Part shown: positions 26,095 to 35,321 of the stretch, piece by piece | Layout: the number at the start of each line of letters is the position of its first letter | Numbering within the stretch: position 1 is the stretch's first letter | Assembly: GCA_041390905.1 (NCBI GenBank) | Contig: JAWKPA010000012.1 | Span: 1,550,001-1,614,000, forward strand | Source of the DNA: JACKCD01 sp041390905 | GTDB taxonomy: Bacteria; Chloroflexota; Anaerolineae; Promineifilales; Promineifilaceae | Length of the DNA: 64,000 nt | Direction of reading: 5' to 3' | Notes under the pieces: generated by a model | What the model saw: only the letters and a program-made list of their open reading frames with translations | Database searches by the model: none | What the model was told of the DNA's origin: nothing | Made by a program: the position numbers and the translations under genes

Positions 26095-28167
26095 ATGAGT
26101 CGTCATCTAGAAAAAATCCGTAATATCGGCATTATTGCCCATATAGACGCCGGTAAAACGACAACCACCGAGCGCATCCTCTACTACACTGGTGTGATTC
26201 ATCGTATGGGTGAAGTACATGAGGGGACCGCTACCATGGATCACATGGTGCAAGAGCAAGAGCGCGGTATTACGATTACTTCTGCTGCAACAACGACCTC
26301 TTGGCTTGATCATCAAATCAACATTATTGACACCCCAGGCCACATTGACTTTACTGCTGAGGTTCAGCGAAGTCTGCGTGTGCTGGATGGGGGTGTTGTT
26401 GTTTTTGACGCTGTAGCTGGGGTTGAGCCGCAATCTGAAACTGTGTGGCGCCAAGCGGACGAATACAACGTGCCGCGTATTTGCTTTGTTAACAAAATGG
26501 ATCGGACAGGCGCCGATTTTAGTCGCACGATTAGTATGATTCGTGAACGCCTAAATGGCAATCCCATTCCAATCCAATGGCCCATCGGCCAAGAATCTGA
26601 TTTTCGTGGTATCGTTGACCTGGTAACCATGCAAGCCTATGTTTGGGAAGATGATGACCTAGGAGCTACGGCCAAGGTTATGGACATCCCGGACGATGTG
26701 CGTGAAACTGTTGAATTAGCTCATCACGAGATGCTTGAATTGGTTGCGGACACAGACGATGAGCTAATGGCAAAGTATTTGGATGAAGACGAAATCTCTG
26801 TTGATGAATTGCGTGCAGCTTTGCGTAAGGCAACAGTGACAGGCAAAGCAACGCCTGTCTTATGTGGAACGGCTCTGAGAAATAAAGGTGTGCAGCGTGT
26901 CCTTGACGCAATTGTTTATTATCTTCCTTCTCCTCTAGATGTTCCAGCGGTTCGCGCAACTGCTCCGAGAACCGATGAAATCGTACTTCGCCACCCCAGC
27001 GATGAAGAGCCATTAGCAGCTTTGATCTTTAAAATTGTCACTGACCCTTATGTAGGCAAACTTGCTTATTTTCGGGTTTATTCTGGCGTGTTAAAAAGTG
27101 GTGATTCGGTAATGAACACCAACAAAAACCGCCGTGAACGTATTGGGCGAATTTTGCGAATGCACGCTGATCGTCGTGAAGATGTGACGGAAATACATGC
27201 TGGTGACATTGCTGCGACACTTGGGCTAAAACAAACATTCACAGGGGATACTCTCTCTGATTCTAATGACCCGGTTGTTTTGGAAGCAATTGATTTTCCC
27301 GAACCGGTGATTTCGTTGGCAATTGAGCCGAAGAGTACAAAAGACCAGGAAAAAATGGGGCTTGCCTTACGTGCATTGGCCGAAGAAGACCCCACATTCC
27401 AGATCAGAACGGATGATCAAACAGGGCAAACCGTTTTGTATGGGATGGGTGAGCTGCACCTTGAAGTGCTGGTTGACCGTATGCTGCGCGAATTCAAGGT
27501 TATGGCGAATGTCGGTCGGCCGAGTGTTGCTTATCGTGAGACCATTACCCAGAAGCTTGAAAAGGTTGAAGGGCGTTTTGTGCGCCAATCGGGTGGTCGC
27601 GGGCAATTTGGGCATGTGGTTATCAGCATGGAACCGTTAGAGCCAGGTTCCGGGTTTGTATTCGAAAACAAAATTATTGGGGGTGTCATTCCGCGTGAGT
27701 ATATTGCTCCCGTTGAAGAAGGGATTCGAGAAGCAATGTCTAGCGGTGTTTTGGCTGGGTACCCCGTTGTAGATTTGAAAGTGTCCTTGTACGATGGGTC
27801 ATTCCATGAAGTTGACTCTTCAGAAATGGCATTCAAGATAGCTGGTTCGATGGCTTTTAAAGAAGGTATGCAGCGAGGGAAACCGATTTTGCTGGAGCCG
27901 ATTATGAAGCTTGAAGTGGTTGCGCCAGAAGACAATACCGGTGACGTTATTGGCAATCTTTCAGCCAACCGTGGCATGATTGAAGGGATGGAGATGCGTG
28001 CTGGTCTCCAAGCGGTGAAGGCACTGGTGCCATTGGCGCAAATGTTTGGCTACGCCACACGTTTGCGTTCAATGACGCAGGGGCGCGGCACGTTTACGAT
28101 GGAGTTTGCTCACTATGCTCCAGTAAGCGACTCTATAGCCAAAGATATACTGAGTGGAAAGCGGTAA
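26095..28167 (+). CDS. fusA: Elongation factor G
   Basis: 690 residues. GTPase motifs are canonical: AHIDAGKTTTTE (17-28), RGITI in switch I, DTPGHIDF, NKMDRTGAD. Domains II-V follow, with the domain IV loop region (SGGRGQFGHVVI, then GVIPREYIAPVEEGI). It drives translocation and ribosome recycling. Unlike the tuf-like gene 14 bases downstream, it shows no motif changes. Confidence 0.97.
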   Translation: MSRHLEKIRNIGIIAHIDAGKTTTTERILYYTGVIHRMGEVHEGTATMDHMVQEQERGITITSAATTTSWLDHQINIIDTPGHIDFTAEVQRSLRVLDGGVVVFDAVAGVEPQSETVWRQADEYNVPRICFVNKMDRTGADFSRTISMIRERLNGNPIPIQWPIGQESDFRGIVDLVTMQAYVWEDDDLGATAKVMDIPDDVRETVELAHHEMLELVADTDDELMAKYLDEDEISVDELRAALRKATVTGKATPVLCGTALRNKGVQRVLDAIVYYLPSPLDVPAVRATAPRTDEIVLRHPSDEEPLAALIFKIVTDPYVGKLAYFRVYSGVLKSGDSVMNTNKNRRERIGRILRMHADRREDVTEIHAGDIAATLGLKQTFTGDTLSDSNDPVVLEAIDFPEPVISLAIEPKSTKDQEKMGLALRALAEEDPTFQIRTDDQTGQTVLYGMGELHLEVLVDRMLREFKVMANVGRPSVAYRETITQKLEKVEGRFVRQSGGRGQFGHVVISMEPLEPGSGFVFENKIIGGVIPREYIAPVEEGIREAMSSGVLAGYPVVDLKVSLYDGSFHEVDSSEMAFKIAGSMAFKEGMQRGKPILLEPIMKLEVVAPEDNTGDVIGNLSANRGMIEGMEMRAGLQAVKALVPLAQMFGYATRLRSMTQGRGTFTMEFAHYAPVSDSIAKDILSGKR

Positions 28168-28181
28168 AACGCTGTAGCAAA

Positions 28182-29384
28182 ATGGCAATGGAGCGTTTTA
28201 TTCGTTCAAAGCCGCATGTCAATATTGGCACGATAGGCCACGTTGATCATGGCAAGACGACTTTAACGGCCGCTATTACCAAAGCACTTTCTTTACGTGG
28301 GTTAGCAGAATTTTGCTCATTTGAGCAGCTTGATAGTTTACCAGAAGAAAAAGAAGCAAACCTTTCTATTGCTATTTCATACGTTGAATATGAGAGTGAC
28401 CAGCGGCACTATGCCCACATAGATTGCCCTGGTCACCGTGATTACGTTAAAAACATGATCGCCGGAGCCGCCCAGATGGATGGTGCAATTTTGGTTGTAT
28501 CAGCACCAGATGGGGTGAAGCCGCAAACCCGAGAGCATGTTTTGCTAGCTCAACAATCCGAAATCCCATCTATTGTCATTTTCCTGAATAAGGTTGAAAT
28601 GGTTGCAGATGAGGAGATGTTGGAGACAGTTGAGCTTGAATTGCGGGATTTGCTGGAAGAATATGGCTTTCCAGGCGATGAAATACCATTGATTCGTGGG
28701 AGTGCGCTGGCGGCTGTAACGTGTCAAAGTAATAACCCGGCCAATGAGGCTTATATGCCTGTTTTTGAGCTGCTGCGTACAATAGATGAATACATTCCAC
28801 AGCCGCTGCGTCAAAAGGAAAAACCCTTTTTGATGCCGATTGGCGATGTTTTCTCTATTCATGGATATGGCCCAGTTGTAACGGGTCGTGTGGCGCAAGG
28901 AACACTAGACTCTGGGTCTCAACTAGAGATTGTTGGGCTTAGTCAGTATGTGCGTCAGGCCACAGTTATATCAATGGAGATGTTCCACAAACACCTTGAC
29001 CGAGTAGAAGCAGGGGATTTTGCCAGCTTGTTACTTGGTGGCATTGTTGCTAGTGACGTGGAACGAGGCCAGGTGGTGGTGATGCCTGGCTCAATTCGGC
29101 CACACAGTCTGTTTGAAAGCGAAGTATACTTTTTTCGGCAGGATGAGGGTGGTCGTCAAGACCCTTTTTTGTCCGGGTATCGTCCCCAATTTTACATTCA
29201 TACGTTGGATGTGGCTGGTCAAATTCAGTTGCCGGCTGGTGTAGAGTGGGTAATGCCTGGTGAACATGTGATTTTACAAGTGGAGTTGGCTGTACCGGTT
29301 GCTTTGGAAGAGGGGAACCGGTTTGCAATTCGAGAAGGAGGCCTGACGGTAGGGGCAGGCGTCATTAAAAGGATTTTGAGTTGA
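28182..29384 (+). CDS. tuf: Divergent elongation factor Tu-like GTPase
   Basis: 400 residues, alignable with EF-Tu along all three domains. P-loop GHVDHGKT (19-26) and DCPGH (81-85) are kept. Switch I RGITI is replaced by ANLSI (59-63), so the Mg-binding Thr is Ser and the invariant Arg-Gly is lost. The base-specificity motif NKxD is NKVE (136-139). The residue after the catalytic His is Arg, not Ala, and the LLRG of domain 2 is LLGG. It occupies the normal str-operon tuf position. Either a canonical tuf exists elsewhere and this is a relaxed or specialised paralogue (for example antibiotic-insensitive), or the lineage uses an unusual EF-Tu. No strong ribosome site precedes ATG 28182. Confidence 0.88.
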   Translation: MAMERFIRSKPHVNIGTIGHVDHGKTTLTAAITKALSLRGLAEFCSFEQLDSLPEEKEANLSIAISYVEYESDQRHYAHIDCPGHRDYVKNMIAGAAQMDGAILVVSAPDGVKPQTREHVLLAQQSEIPSIVIFLNKVEMVADEEMLETVELELRDLLEEYGFPGDEIPLIRGSALAAVTCQSNNPANEAYMPVFELLRTIDEYIPQPLRQKEKPFLMPIGDVFSIHGYGPVVTGRVAQGTLDSGSQLEIVGLSQYVRQATVISMEMFHKHLDRVEAGDFASLLLGGIVASDVERGQVVVMPGSIRPHSLFESEVYFFRQDEGGRQDPFLSGYRPQFYIHTLDVAGQIQLPAGVEWVMPGEHVILQVELAVPVALEEGNRFAIREGGLTVGAGVIKRILS

Positions 29385-29444
29385 GGTAGTAGCTGGTACG
29401 TTGCAAGATGGAAAAGCAACCTCTCTCATAATTAGAGGCAGCAG

Positions 29445-29753
29445 ATGGCAAAACAAAAAATCCGTATTCGTTTGAAGGCTTATGATCATCGTGTGCTTGA
29501 TCAGTCGGCTCGTCGTATTGTGGGTACTGCTGAACGGACTGGGGCTAGAGTGATTGGGCCTGTTCCGTTGCCCACACGCATTGAACGGTTTACTGTGCGT
29601 CGTAGTACATTTATTGACAAAGATTCTCATGAACATTTTGAAATTCGGACGCACAAACGGTTGATTGATGTGATTAATCCGGATTCCAAAACGATTGATA
29701 CGCTGATGCGGTTGAACCTGCCGGCTGGCGTGGATATTGAGATTTCTATTTAG
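29445..29753 (+). CDS. rpsJ: Ribosomal protein S10
   Basis: 102 residues, standard length. IRIRLKAYDHRVLDQSARRI and GPVPLPTRIERFTV are diagnostic. S10 is a 30S head protein and in E. coli the NusE antitermination partner. It heads the S10 gene group but is separated from rplC by a hairpin-bearing 95-bp gap. Confidence 0.96.
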   Translation: MAKQKIRIRLKAYDHRVLDQSARRIVGTAERTGARVIGPVPLPTRIERFTVRRSTFIDKDSHEHFEIRTHKRLIDVINPDSKTIDTLMRLNLPAGVDIEISI

Positions 29754-29786
29754 GTGGAAAACGGCCGTTTTTAGCCACCACCTAAA
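29749..29786 (+). terminator. Hairpin with internal AACGGCCGTT between rpsJ and rplC
   Basis: TTTAGGTGG (29749-29757) pairs with CCACCTAAA (29778-29786); AAAACGGCCGTTTT lies between them and can extend the structure. It starts in the rpsJ stop region. No strong T-run follows, so it may be a processing or attenuation hairpin. Confidence 0.45.
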
Positions 29787-29848
29787 CTTATTTCCCAACA
29801 GGATGATGCAGCCAGTTGCCTGGTGGCTGACAGTCCTAGGAGGTTTGT

Positions 29849-30520
29849 GTGAAAGGATTACTAGGCATTAAAGTGGGCATGACTCAAATCTTTGATGAAA
29901 CCGGTGTTGTTACACCCGTTACCATCATTGAAGCGGGACCATGCTTTGTAACACAAGTCAAAGACCAAACTAGTGATGGCTATAGTGCCATTCAGGTTGG
30001 TTTTGGCGAAACCAAAGAAAAGCGTCTGAGCGGGGGGCAAAAAGGTCACTTAGGTCTTTTGCGAAAGAGCAAGAAACACCCCAATCGCAAGAGTAATGGT
30101 GAAATTCCGGCCGTTCGGTACCTGCGTGAATTTCGTGTCGAAAACAGCGGTGACTACAATGTTGGGCAACAACTTACCGTTGAACAGTTTGCTGCCGGTG
30201 ACATCGTTGATGTAACAGGCAAAACCAAAGGACGCGGTTATACAGGTGTCGTCAAGCGCTGGGGTTTTGGCGGTGGTTCCAAGACCCACGGTCAATCAGA
30301 TCGTTGGCGTGCCCCCGGTTCCATCAGTGCCGCCTCAGGTACCGGGCACGTATTCAAAGGTAAAAAGATGGCTGGTCGCACGGGTAATGCTCGCAAGACT
30401 GTCCAAAATCTAGAAGTGATGCGTATTGATTCCGAACGCAACTTGATTGCTATTAAAGGCGCAGTGCCTGGGGCAAAAGGTGGTTTGGTAATGATTCGCG
30501 GGGCTGTCAAGAAAGGTTAG
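29849..30520 (+). CDS. rplC: Ribosomal protein L3
   Basis: 223 residues from GTG 29849 with AGGAGG close upstream. MKGLLGIKVGMTQIFDETG and the central loop (GWGFGG-like WGFGGGSKTHGQSDRWRAPG) reach the peptidyl transferase centre in L3. Start of a tight rplC-rplD-rplW run. Confidence 0.96.
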   Translation: MKGLLGIKVGMTQIFDETGVVTPVTIIEAGPCFVTQVKDQTSDGYSAIQVGFGETKEKRLSGGQKGHLGLLRKSKKHPNRKSNGEIPAVRYLREFRVENSGDYNVGQQLTVEQFAAGDIVDVTGKTKGRGYTGVVKRWGFGGGSKTHGQSDRWRAPGSISAASGTGHVFKGKKMAGRTGNARKTVQNLEVMRIDSERNLIAIKGAVPGAKGGLVMIRGAVKKG

Positions 30521-30533
30521 CGGAGGCGTTGTG

Positions 30534-31199
30534 ATGAAAGTCCCAGTTTACAACATGGCTGGCGAGGAAGTAGACAGCGTAGATCTTCCCGCTAGCATTT
30601 TTGAAGCAAAAGTTAATCGCGATTTGATGCATCAGGCTCTGATTCGCCAAATGGCAAACGCTCGTTTAGGTACCCACAAGACCAAAGGGCGTTCTGAAGT
30701 TAATCGCACGACACGCAAGATGTATCGCCAAAAAGGCACAGGTAATGCACGTCATGGTAGTCGCCGCGCTCCAATTTTTGTGGGCGGTGGTGTAGCACAT
30801 GGCCCCAAACCGCGTAGCTATGTTAAAGCAATGCCCCGCAAAATGCGTCGGGCAGCTTTGCGTTCCGCGCTTACTGTAAAAGCCAACAACAATGATGTCG
30901 TTTTGCTGAATGACATGCAGCTTGACATGCCCAAAACCAAGGAAATGGTTGCGCTGATGAACCGCCTGGTTGGGAATAATAGTGCTTTGCTTCTGTTGTC
31001 TGAACGCAACGCCAATGTTGAAAAATCGGCGAACAACTTGTCAGATGTAAAAACATTGCGTGCTAATTATTTAAACATTCGAGATTTGCTAGGTTATGAC
31101 AAAATTGTTATGCCTCTGGCCGCCCTTGAATTGCTTGATAGCTTCCTGAGCATTGAAGAATTTGATGTTGAAGAAGAGAGTCAGGAAGAGGAGGAATAA
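30534..31199 (+). CDS. rplD: Ribosomal protein L4
   Basis: 221 residues from ATG 30534, eight bases after GGAGG; GTG 30531 is in frame but less likely. The extended tunnel loop is seen at MYRQKGTGNARHGSRRAPIF and GPKPRSY. The C-terminus is unusually acidic (EEFDVEEESQEEEE). L4 lines the exit tunnel and in E. coli also represses its own operon. Confidence 0.95.
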   Translation: MKVPVYNMAGEEVDSVDLPASIFEAKVNRDLMHQALIRQMANARLGTHKTKGRSEVNRTTRKMYRQKGTGNARHGSRRAPIFVGGGVAHGPKPRSYVKAMPRKMRRAALRSALTVKANNNDVVLLNDMQLDMPKTKEMVALMNRLVGNNSALLLLSERNANVEKSANNLSDVKTLRANYLNIRDLLGYDKIVMPLAALELLDSFLSIEEFDVEEESQEEEE

Positions 31200-31202
31200 A
31201 AA

Positions 31203-31496
31203 ATGCATTGGCGTGAGATTCTTCGTCGTCCTGTTGTGACCGAAAAGAGCAATTATGCGGCTGATACCCTAAACCAATACACGTTTGTGGTGCACTCGAA
31301 GGCAAACAAGATGATGATCAAACAAGCCATCGAGTTAGCTTGGCCGAATGTTACCGTTGCAAAGGTTCGTGTGGCAAATATGCCAGCCAAACGGGGTCGT
31401 CGGTTGCGTCGGATTGCAATTCGCAAACCTGCGTGGAAGAAGGCGATTATTACCCTGGCGGACGGTGGTTCCATTGACCTGTTTGAGGGTATTTGA
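31203..31496 (+). CDS. rplW: Ribosomal protein L23
   Basis: 97 residues. WREILRRPVVTEKSNYAAD and the loop MPAKRGRRLRRIAIRKPAWKK identify L23, which sits at the tunnel exit and binds trigger factor and SRP. It is three bases after rplD; a 94-bp gap with no recognisable feature precedes rplB. Confidence 0.95.
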   Translation: MHWREILRRPVVTEKSNYAADTLNQYTFVVHSKANKMMIKQAIELAWPNVTVAKVRVANMPAKRGRRLRRIAIRKPAWKKAIITLADGGSIDLFEGI

Positions 31497-31590
31497 TTGA
31501 AGTTATTTTGAGCAGGGATGACGGTTTAATCAGTAGTGTGGGTCAGGTTCCCATTGCTAGATTGGCCTAGCGTCCGTCTCTGGAGGAAAT

Positions 31591-32433
31591 ATGCCGATTA
31601 AAGTATTTAAACCAACTTCTCCAGGTCGCCGTGATATGAGCGGGCAGACTTTTGAGGAAGTGACACGTAGCCGGCCGGAACGTTCATTAACGTCTGGCAT
31701 GCAGAAGCGTGGTGGGCGTAATGCACGCGGCAAAATTACGATTCGTCATCGTGGTGGTGGTCACAAGCGCCGTTTCCGTGCCATTGATTTTCGGCGGCGG
31801 GACAAGTTTGAGGTTCCGGCACGTGTGGCTTCTATTGAATATGATCCGAATCGTACAGCCCGTATTGCGCTCCTTGTTTATGCTGATGGGGAAAAACGCT
31901 ATATCATCGCCCCAATGGGCGTCAATGTTGGTGACACCATCATGAGTGGGGAGCGTGTTGATATTCGTCCTGGGAATGCCATGCCTCTGCGCAATATTCC
32001 AACCGGTACCATGATTCATAATATTGAATATCAGGTTGGCAAAGGGGCGCAGATGGTTCGTTCCGCTGGGACGTCAGCACAGCTTTTAGCCAAGGATCAT
32101 CCAAAATATGTGACGGTTCGTCTGCCCTCCGGTGAAGAGCGCTATGTGTTGCGTGACTGCCTGGCAACAATTGGTCAGGTTGGGAATGTTGAACATGGTA
32201 ATATTAAGCTGGGGAAGGCTGGACGTAAACGGCATTTAGGTATTCGGCCAACGGTTCGTGGTTCGGCAATGAATCCCAATGACCATCCACATGGTGGTGG
32301 TGAGGGTCGTTCTCCAGTGGGTATGGCGGCTCCCAAGACACCTTGGGGTCGGCCGGCGCTAGGTGAGCGGACACGGCGTAATAAGGTTACGGATAAGTAC
32401 ATTTTCCGTCGCCGTTCTAAGAAGCGTAGATAG
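31591..32433 (+). CDS. rplB: Ribosomal protein L2
   Basis: 280 residues. KVFKPTSPGRRDMSG at the start and the C-terminal MNPNDHPHGGGEGRSPVGM with the conserved His (of DHPHGGGEGR) near the peptidyl transferase centre are intact. GGAGG precedes ATG 31591. Confidence 0.97.
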   Translation: MPIKVFKPTSPGRRDMSGQTFEEVTRSRPERSLTSGMQKRGGRNARGKITIRHRGGGHKRRFRAIDFRRRDKFEVPARVASIEYDPNRTARIALLVYADGEKRYIIAPMGVNVGDTIMSGERVDIRPGNAMPLRNIPTGTMIHNIEYQVGKGAQMVRSAGTSAQLLAKDHPKYVTVRLPSGEERYVLRDCLATIGQVGNVEHGNIKLGKAGRKRHLGIRPTVRGSAMNPNDHPHGGGEGRSPVGMAAPKTPWGRPALGERTRRNKVTDKYIFRRRSKKRR

Positions 32434-32445
32434 GAGAATTAGAAA

Positions 32446-32727
32446 ATGGGACGTTCATTAAAGAAAGGACCGTTTGTTGCACCGAAACTGTTGGCGAAGG
32501 TTGAAAAACTGAACGATGAAAAACGTCGCCAGGTTATTCGTACCTGGTCACGGGCTAGTACCATATTCCCGCAGATGGTGGGACACACGATTGCTGTGCA
32601 TGATGGTCGTCGGCATGTGCCAATTTATATTACTGAGAATATGGTTGGGCATAAGCTGGGCGAATTTGCCCCCACGCGTACATTTCGTGGGCACATTTCC
32701 AAGTCTGAAAAGAGGGGGCGGCGTTAA
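32446..32727 (+). CDS. rpsS: Ribosomal protein S19
   Basis: 93 residues. MGRSLKKGPFVAPKLLAKV, then STIFPQMVGHTIAVHDGR and GEFAPTRTFRGH, are the S19 hallmarks. It binds the 16S 3' major domain with S13. Twelve bases after rplB, two before rplV. Confidence 0.97.
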   Translation: MGRSLKKGPFVAPKLLAKVEKLNDEKRRQVIRTWSRASTIFPQMVGHTIAVHDGRRHVPIYITENMVGHKLGEFAPTRTFRGHISKSEKRGRR

Positions 32728-32729
32728 TC

Positions 32730-33101
32730 ATGGCTGAAGCATTTGAGGTTCGAGCTATTGTTAAGCACATCCCCATTTCACCTCAGAAAGTTCGCTTGGT
32801 GGTGAATGCGGTTCGTGGGTTGGATGCCCAGACGGCGCTAGATACACTGCGTTTTATGCCTCAGAAGGCGGCGGAACCAATTTATAAGTTGGTTCAGTCG
32901 GCAGTGGCTAATGCTGAAGAGAATTTTGGGCTTGAGATTGATGAGCTGGTTGTCAGTCGTATTTATGCTGATGATGGCCCGCGTCGGCGCAAAGCTCCAT
33001 ATGGAGGGCGTTTTGCTGGGCGTGGTCGTTTTCGGCCCATTATTCGTCGTTCGTCGCACATTACCGTTGTGTTGGCGGAGAAAAACGCAGGTGAGTTTTA
33101 G
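32730..33101 (+). CDS. rplV: Ribosomal protein L22
   Basis: 123 residues. KHIPISPQKVRLVVNAVRG at the start and the tunnel hairpin DDGPRRRKAPYGGRFAGRGR, longer on the arginine side than in E. coli, followed by RRSSHITVVLAEK. Macrolide-related loop residues cannot be judged without alignment. Confidence 0.95.
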   Translation: MAEAFEVRAIVKHIPISPQKVRLVVNAVRGLDAQTALDTLRFMPQKAAEPIYKLVQSAVANAEENFGLEIDELVVSRIYADDGPRRRKAPYGGRFAGRGRFRPIIRRSSHITVVLAEKNAGEF

Positions 33102-33128
33102 GCGGCTGGCGTCGCATGGAGGATTAAA

Positions 33129-33791
33129 TTGGGACGAAAAGTACATCCTATCGGTTTTCGTTTGAAGTCAATCCGCGAATGGAATACACGCTGGTATGCG
33201 GAAGGGTCTCAATATCGGAATCAACTGCACGAGGATTTTGCCATTCGTGAGATGATTCAAAAAGAGATGCCGTCTGCTGGTATTTCTCAGCTTGAGATTG
33301 AGCGTTTCCCAAACCAGGTTCAGGTAACTATTCACACGGCGAAGCCGGGTATTGTGATTGGGCGGAAAGGTGCTTCTGTTAAAAATTTACGTGGTCAACT
33401 GCGTGACTTGACCGGAAAGGCGATTAAGCTGGAGGTTGAGGAGATTTCACAGCCTGATGCTGATGCAAAGTTGATTGCTGAAAATATTGCAGGGCAGCTC
33501 TCGCGCCGTATTTCTCATAGTCGGGCGATGAAAAAAGCTGCACAGCAGGCGATGCGGGCTGGCGTGGAAGGGATTCGCATTGAGGTTAGCGGTCGTTTGG
33601 GTGGCGCAGAAATGGCTCGTAATGAAAAGCTGTCTGAAGGGCGTGTGCCGCGTAGCACCATTCGTGCTGACCTGGATTATGGATTTGCGGAGGCGTTGAC
33701 TACTTTTGGGCAGATTGGCATCAAGGTATGGGTCTACAAAGGTGAGATTCTGCCGCAACGGACAACGACGGAAGTTTACGTCAGCGAATAG
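33129..33791 (+). CDS. rpsC: Ribosomal protein S3
   Basis: 220 residues from TTG 33129 with GGAGG ten bases upstream. GRKVHPIGFRLKSIREWNTR, the KH motif VIGRKGASVKNLRGQL, and GVEGIRIEVSGRLGGAEMAR are typical. S3 forms part of the mRNA entry helicase. Confidence 0.96.
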   Translation: MGRKVHPIGFRLKSIREWNTRWYAEGSQYRNQLHEDFAIREMIQKEMPSAGISQLEIERFPNQVQVTIHTAKPGIVIGRKGASVKNLRGQLRDLTGKAIKLEVEEISQPDADAKLIAENIAGQLSRRISHSRAMKKAAQQAMRAGVEGIRIEVSGRLGGAEMARNEKLSEGRVPRSTIRADLDYGFAEALTTFGQIGIKVWVYKGEILPQRTTTEVYVSE

Positions 33792-33812
33792 TAGACGAAC
33801 GGAGAGTGTATT

Positions 33813-34229
33813 ATGTTGATGCCAAAACGTGTTAAATATCGTAAGCAGATGCGTGGCCGGATGCGCGGTATGGCGAAGGGCGGCACTGATATTCATCATG
33901 GTGAATTTGCGTTGCAGGCGTTGGAGCCGGGCTGGATTACCAGTCGTCAGATTGAGGCTGTGCGTCGTGTGATTGTGCGTAACAACAAGCGTCGTGGGAA
34001 GGTGTGGATTCGTATTTTCCCTGATAAGCCGGTTACTGCTAAACCTGCGGAAACTCGTATGGGTAAAGGTAAGGGGTCGGTTGACTTCTGGGTTTCTGTT
34101 GTGAAGCCGGGGCGCATTATGTTTGAGATCGGCGGGGTCTCTGAGGAAGTTGCTCGTGAGGGTTTGCGTTTGGCGAGCTATAAGTTGCCTATTAAGACGC
34201 AGATCGTGACGCGGGAGGATAAGCTCTAA
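33813..34229 (+). CDS. rplP: Ribosomal protein L16
   Basis: 138 residues. MLMPKRVKYRKQMRGRMRG and PVTAKPAETRMGKGKGSVDFW are diagnostic. L16 organises the A-site tRNA elbow region. The last base of its stop is the first base of the rpmC ATG, implying coupling. Confidence 0.97.
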   Translation: MLMPKRVKYRKQMRGRMRGMAKGGTDIHHGEFALQALEPGWITSRQIEAVRRVIVRNNKRRGKVWIRIFPDKPVTAKPAETRMGKGKGSVDFWVSVVKPGRIMFEIGGVSEEVAREGLRLASYKLPIKTQIVTREDKL

Positions 34230-34663
34230 TGGCTAAGATCGTTGAATTGCGTGAGATGAGCGATGACAAGCTTGATGAGCTTTTGGAAAATGCGCGGGAA
34301 GAGATGTTTAATCTGCGCTTCCAGAAGGCTTCGGCTCGCTTGGAGAATTATGCTCGTTTGAAGCATGTGCGCCGTGAGATTGCTCAGGTGGAGACGGTTC
34401 TTCACATGCGTGGTTTGGCGCGGGATTTGGCGGCGAGTGAGCCGCAGATTGCGGCTGCTTTGGCTGAGGCTGGCGAGTGGCAGGCGAATGTCCGTTTTGT
34501 GTATGAGGATAGTGCCTGGGAGGTTCAGTTTGTTGATGATTCCGGGAATGAAATTGCCTCGGCGGTTGTTAACCTGAATAAGAAGCAGTCTTTTGCGCGG
34601 CGTGATCGGGCGATGATGCAGCCGGGTAGTAATCTGGTTGTAAGCTATGAGGTTGCGGGGTAA
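34229..34663 (+). CDS. rpmC: Ribosomal protein L29 with long C-terminal extension
   Basis: 144 residues; L29 is usually 60-75. The N-terminal 65 residues are the standard helical hairpin (LREMSDDKLDELLENAREEM, FNLRFQKASARLENYARLKH, RREIAQVETVLHMR). The remaining 80 residues are beta-like (EWQANVRFVYEDSAWEVQFV, then VVNLNKKQSFARRDRAMM) and not a known r-protein part to my eye. The extension would project from the tunnel-exit rim, near the L23 docking site. No frameshift suggests a fusion of two genes. Confidence 0.88.
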   Translation: MAKIVELREMSDDKLDELLENAREEMFNLRFQKASARLENYARLKHVRREIAQVETVLHMRGLARDLAASEPQIAAALAEAGEWQANVRFVYEDSAWEVQFVDDSGNEIASAVVNLNKKQSFARRDRAMMQPGSNLVVSYEVAG

Positions 34664-34669
34664 TAGGCG

Positions 34670-34921
34670 ATGAGAGAACAACGTAAGCATTTACGGGGTG
34701 TGGTCACGAGCGATAAGATGGATAAAACGGCCGTTGTTGCTGTTACAGCATCACGCCGTCATCCGATTTATGGTAAGATCATGCACCTAACAAAAAAGTA
34801 TAAAGTTCACGATGAGAATAATGAGTGTCGTGAAGGTGATTTTGTAGAGATTATTGAGTCTCGCCCGATTAGCCGCCACAAGCGTTTTGCTTTGGTCTCC
34901 ATTTTGGAGCGAGCCCGTTAA
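34670..34921 (+). CDS. rpsQ: Ribosomal protein S17
   Basis: 83 residues. RGVVTSDKMDKTAVVAVTAS and the C-terminal ESRPISRHKRFALVSILERA mark S17, an early 16S-binding protein. The AACGGCCGTT at 34726 encodes TAV of the conserved KTAVV, so the palindrome coincides with a conserved codon run here. Confidence 0.96.
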   Translation: MREQRKHLRGVVTSDKMDKTAVVAVTASRRHPIYGKIMHLTKKYKVHDENNECREGDFVEIIESRPISRHKRFALVSILERAR

Positions 34922-34933
34922 GGAGTTGTTGCG

Positions 34934-35305
34934 ATGATTCAGAGAGAAAGTCGCTTAAACGTTACGGACAATTCCGGGGCGCGTGAAATTTTGGTAATCC
35001 AGGTGATGGGTGGCTCTCAACACCGTTATGGGACTATTGGTGATGTGGTAACGGCGACGGTCAAGAAGGCTGTGCCGAACTCTAACATTAAAAAGGGTTC
35101 TGTTGTAAAAGCGGTGATTGTGCGGACGAAGAAAGAATTTAAGCGGGAAGACGGGAGCTATATCAGCTTTGATGATAATGCTGCTGTTATTCTTGACCGT
35201 GAAGCCAAGAACCCGGTAGGCACCCGTATTTTTGGGCCGGTAGCTCGGGAGCTGCGCGAAAAGGGCTTTAGCCGTATTTTGTCGTTGGCACCTGAATCGC
35301 TTTAG
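34934..35305 (+). CDS. rplN: Ribosomal protein L14
   Basis: 123 residues, standard. MIQRESRLNVTDNSGAREIL, then GDVVTATVKKAVPNSNIKKG and the C-terminal REKGFSRILSLAPESL. It forms intersubunit bridge B8. Short gaps to rpsQ and rplX. Confidence 0.97.
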   Translation: MIQRESRLNVTDNSGAREILVIQVMGGSQHRYGTIGDVVTATVKKAVPNSNIKKGSVVKAVIVRTKKEFKREDGSYISFDDNAAVILDREAKNPVGTRIFGPVARELREKGFSRILSLAPESL

Positions 35306-35321
35306 GTAGAGGGATTGAACC

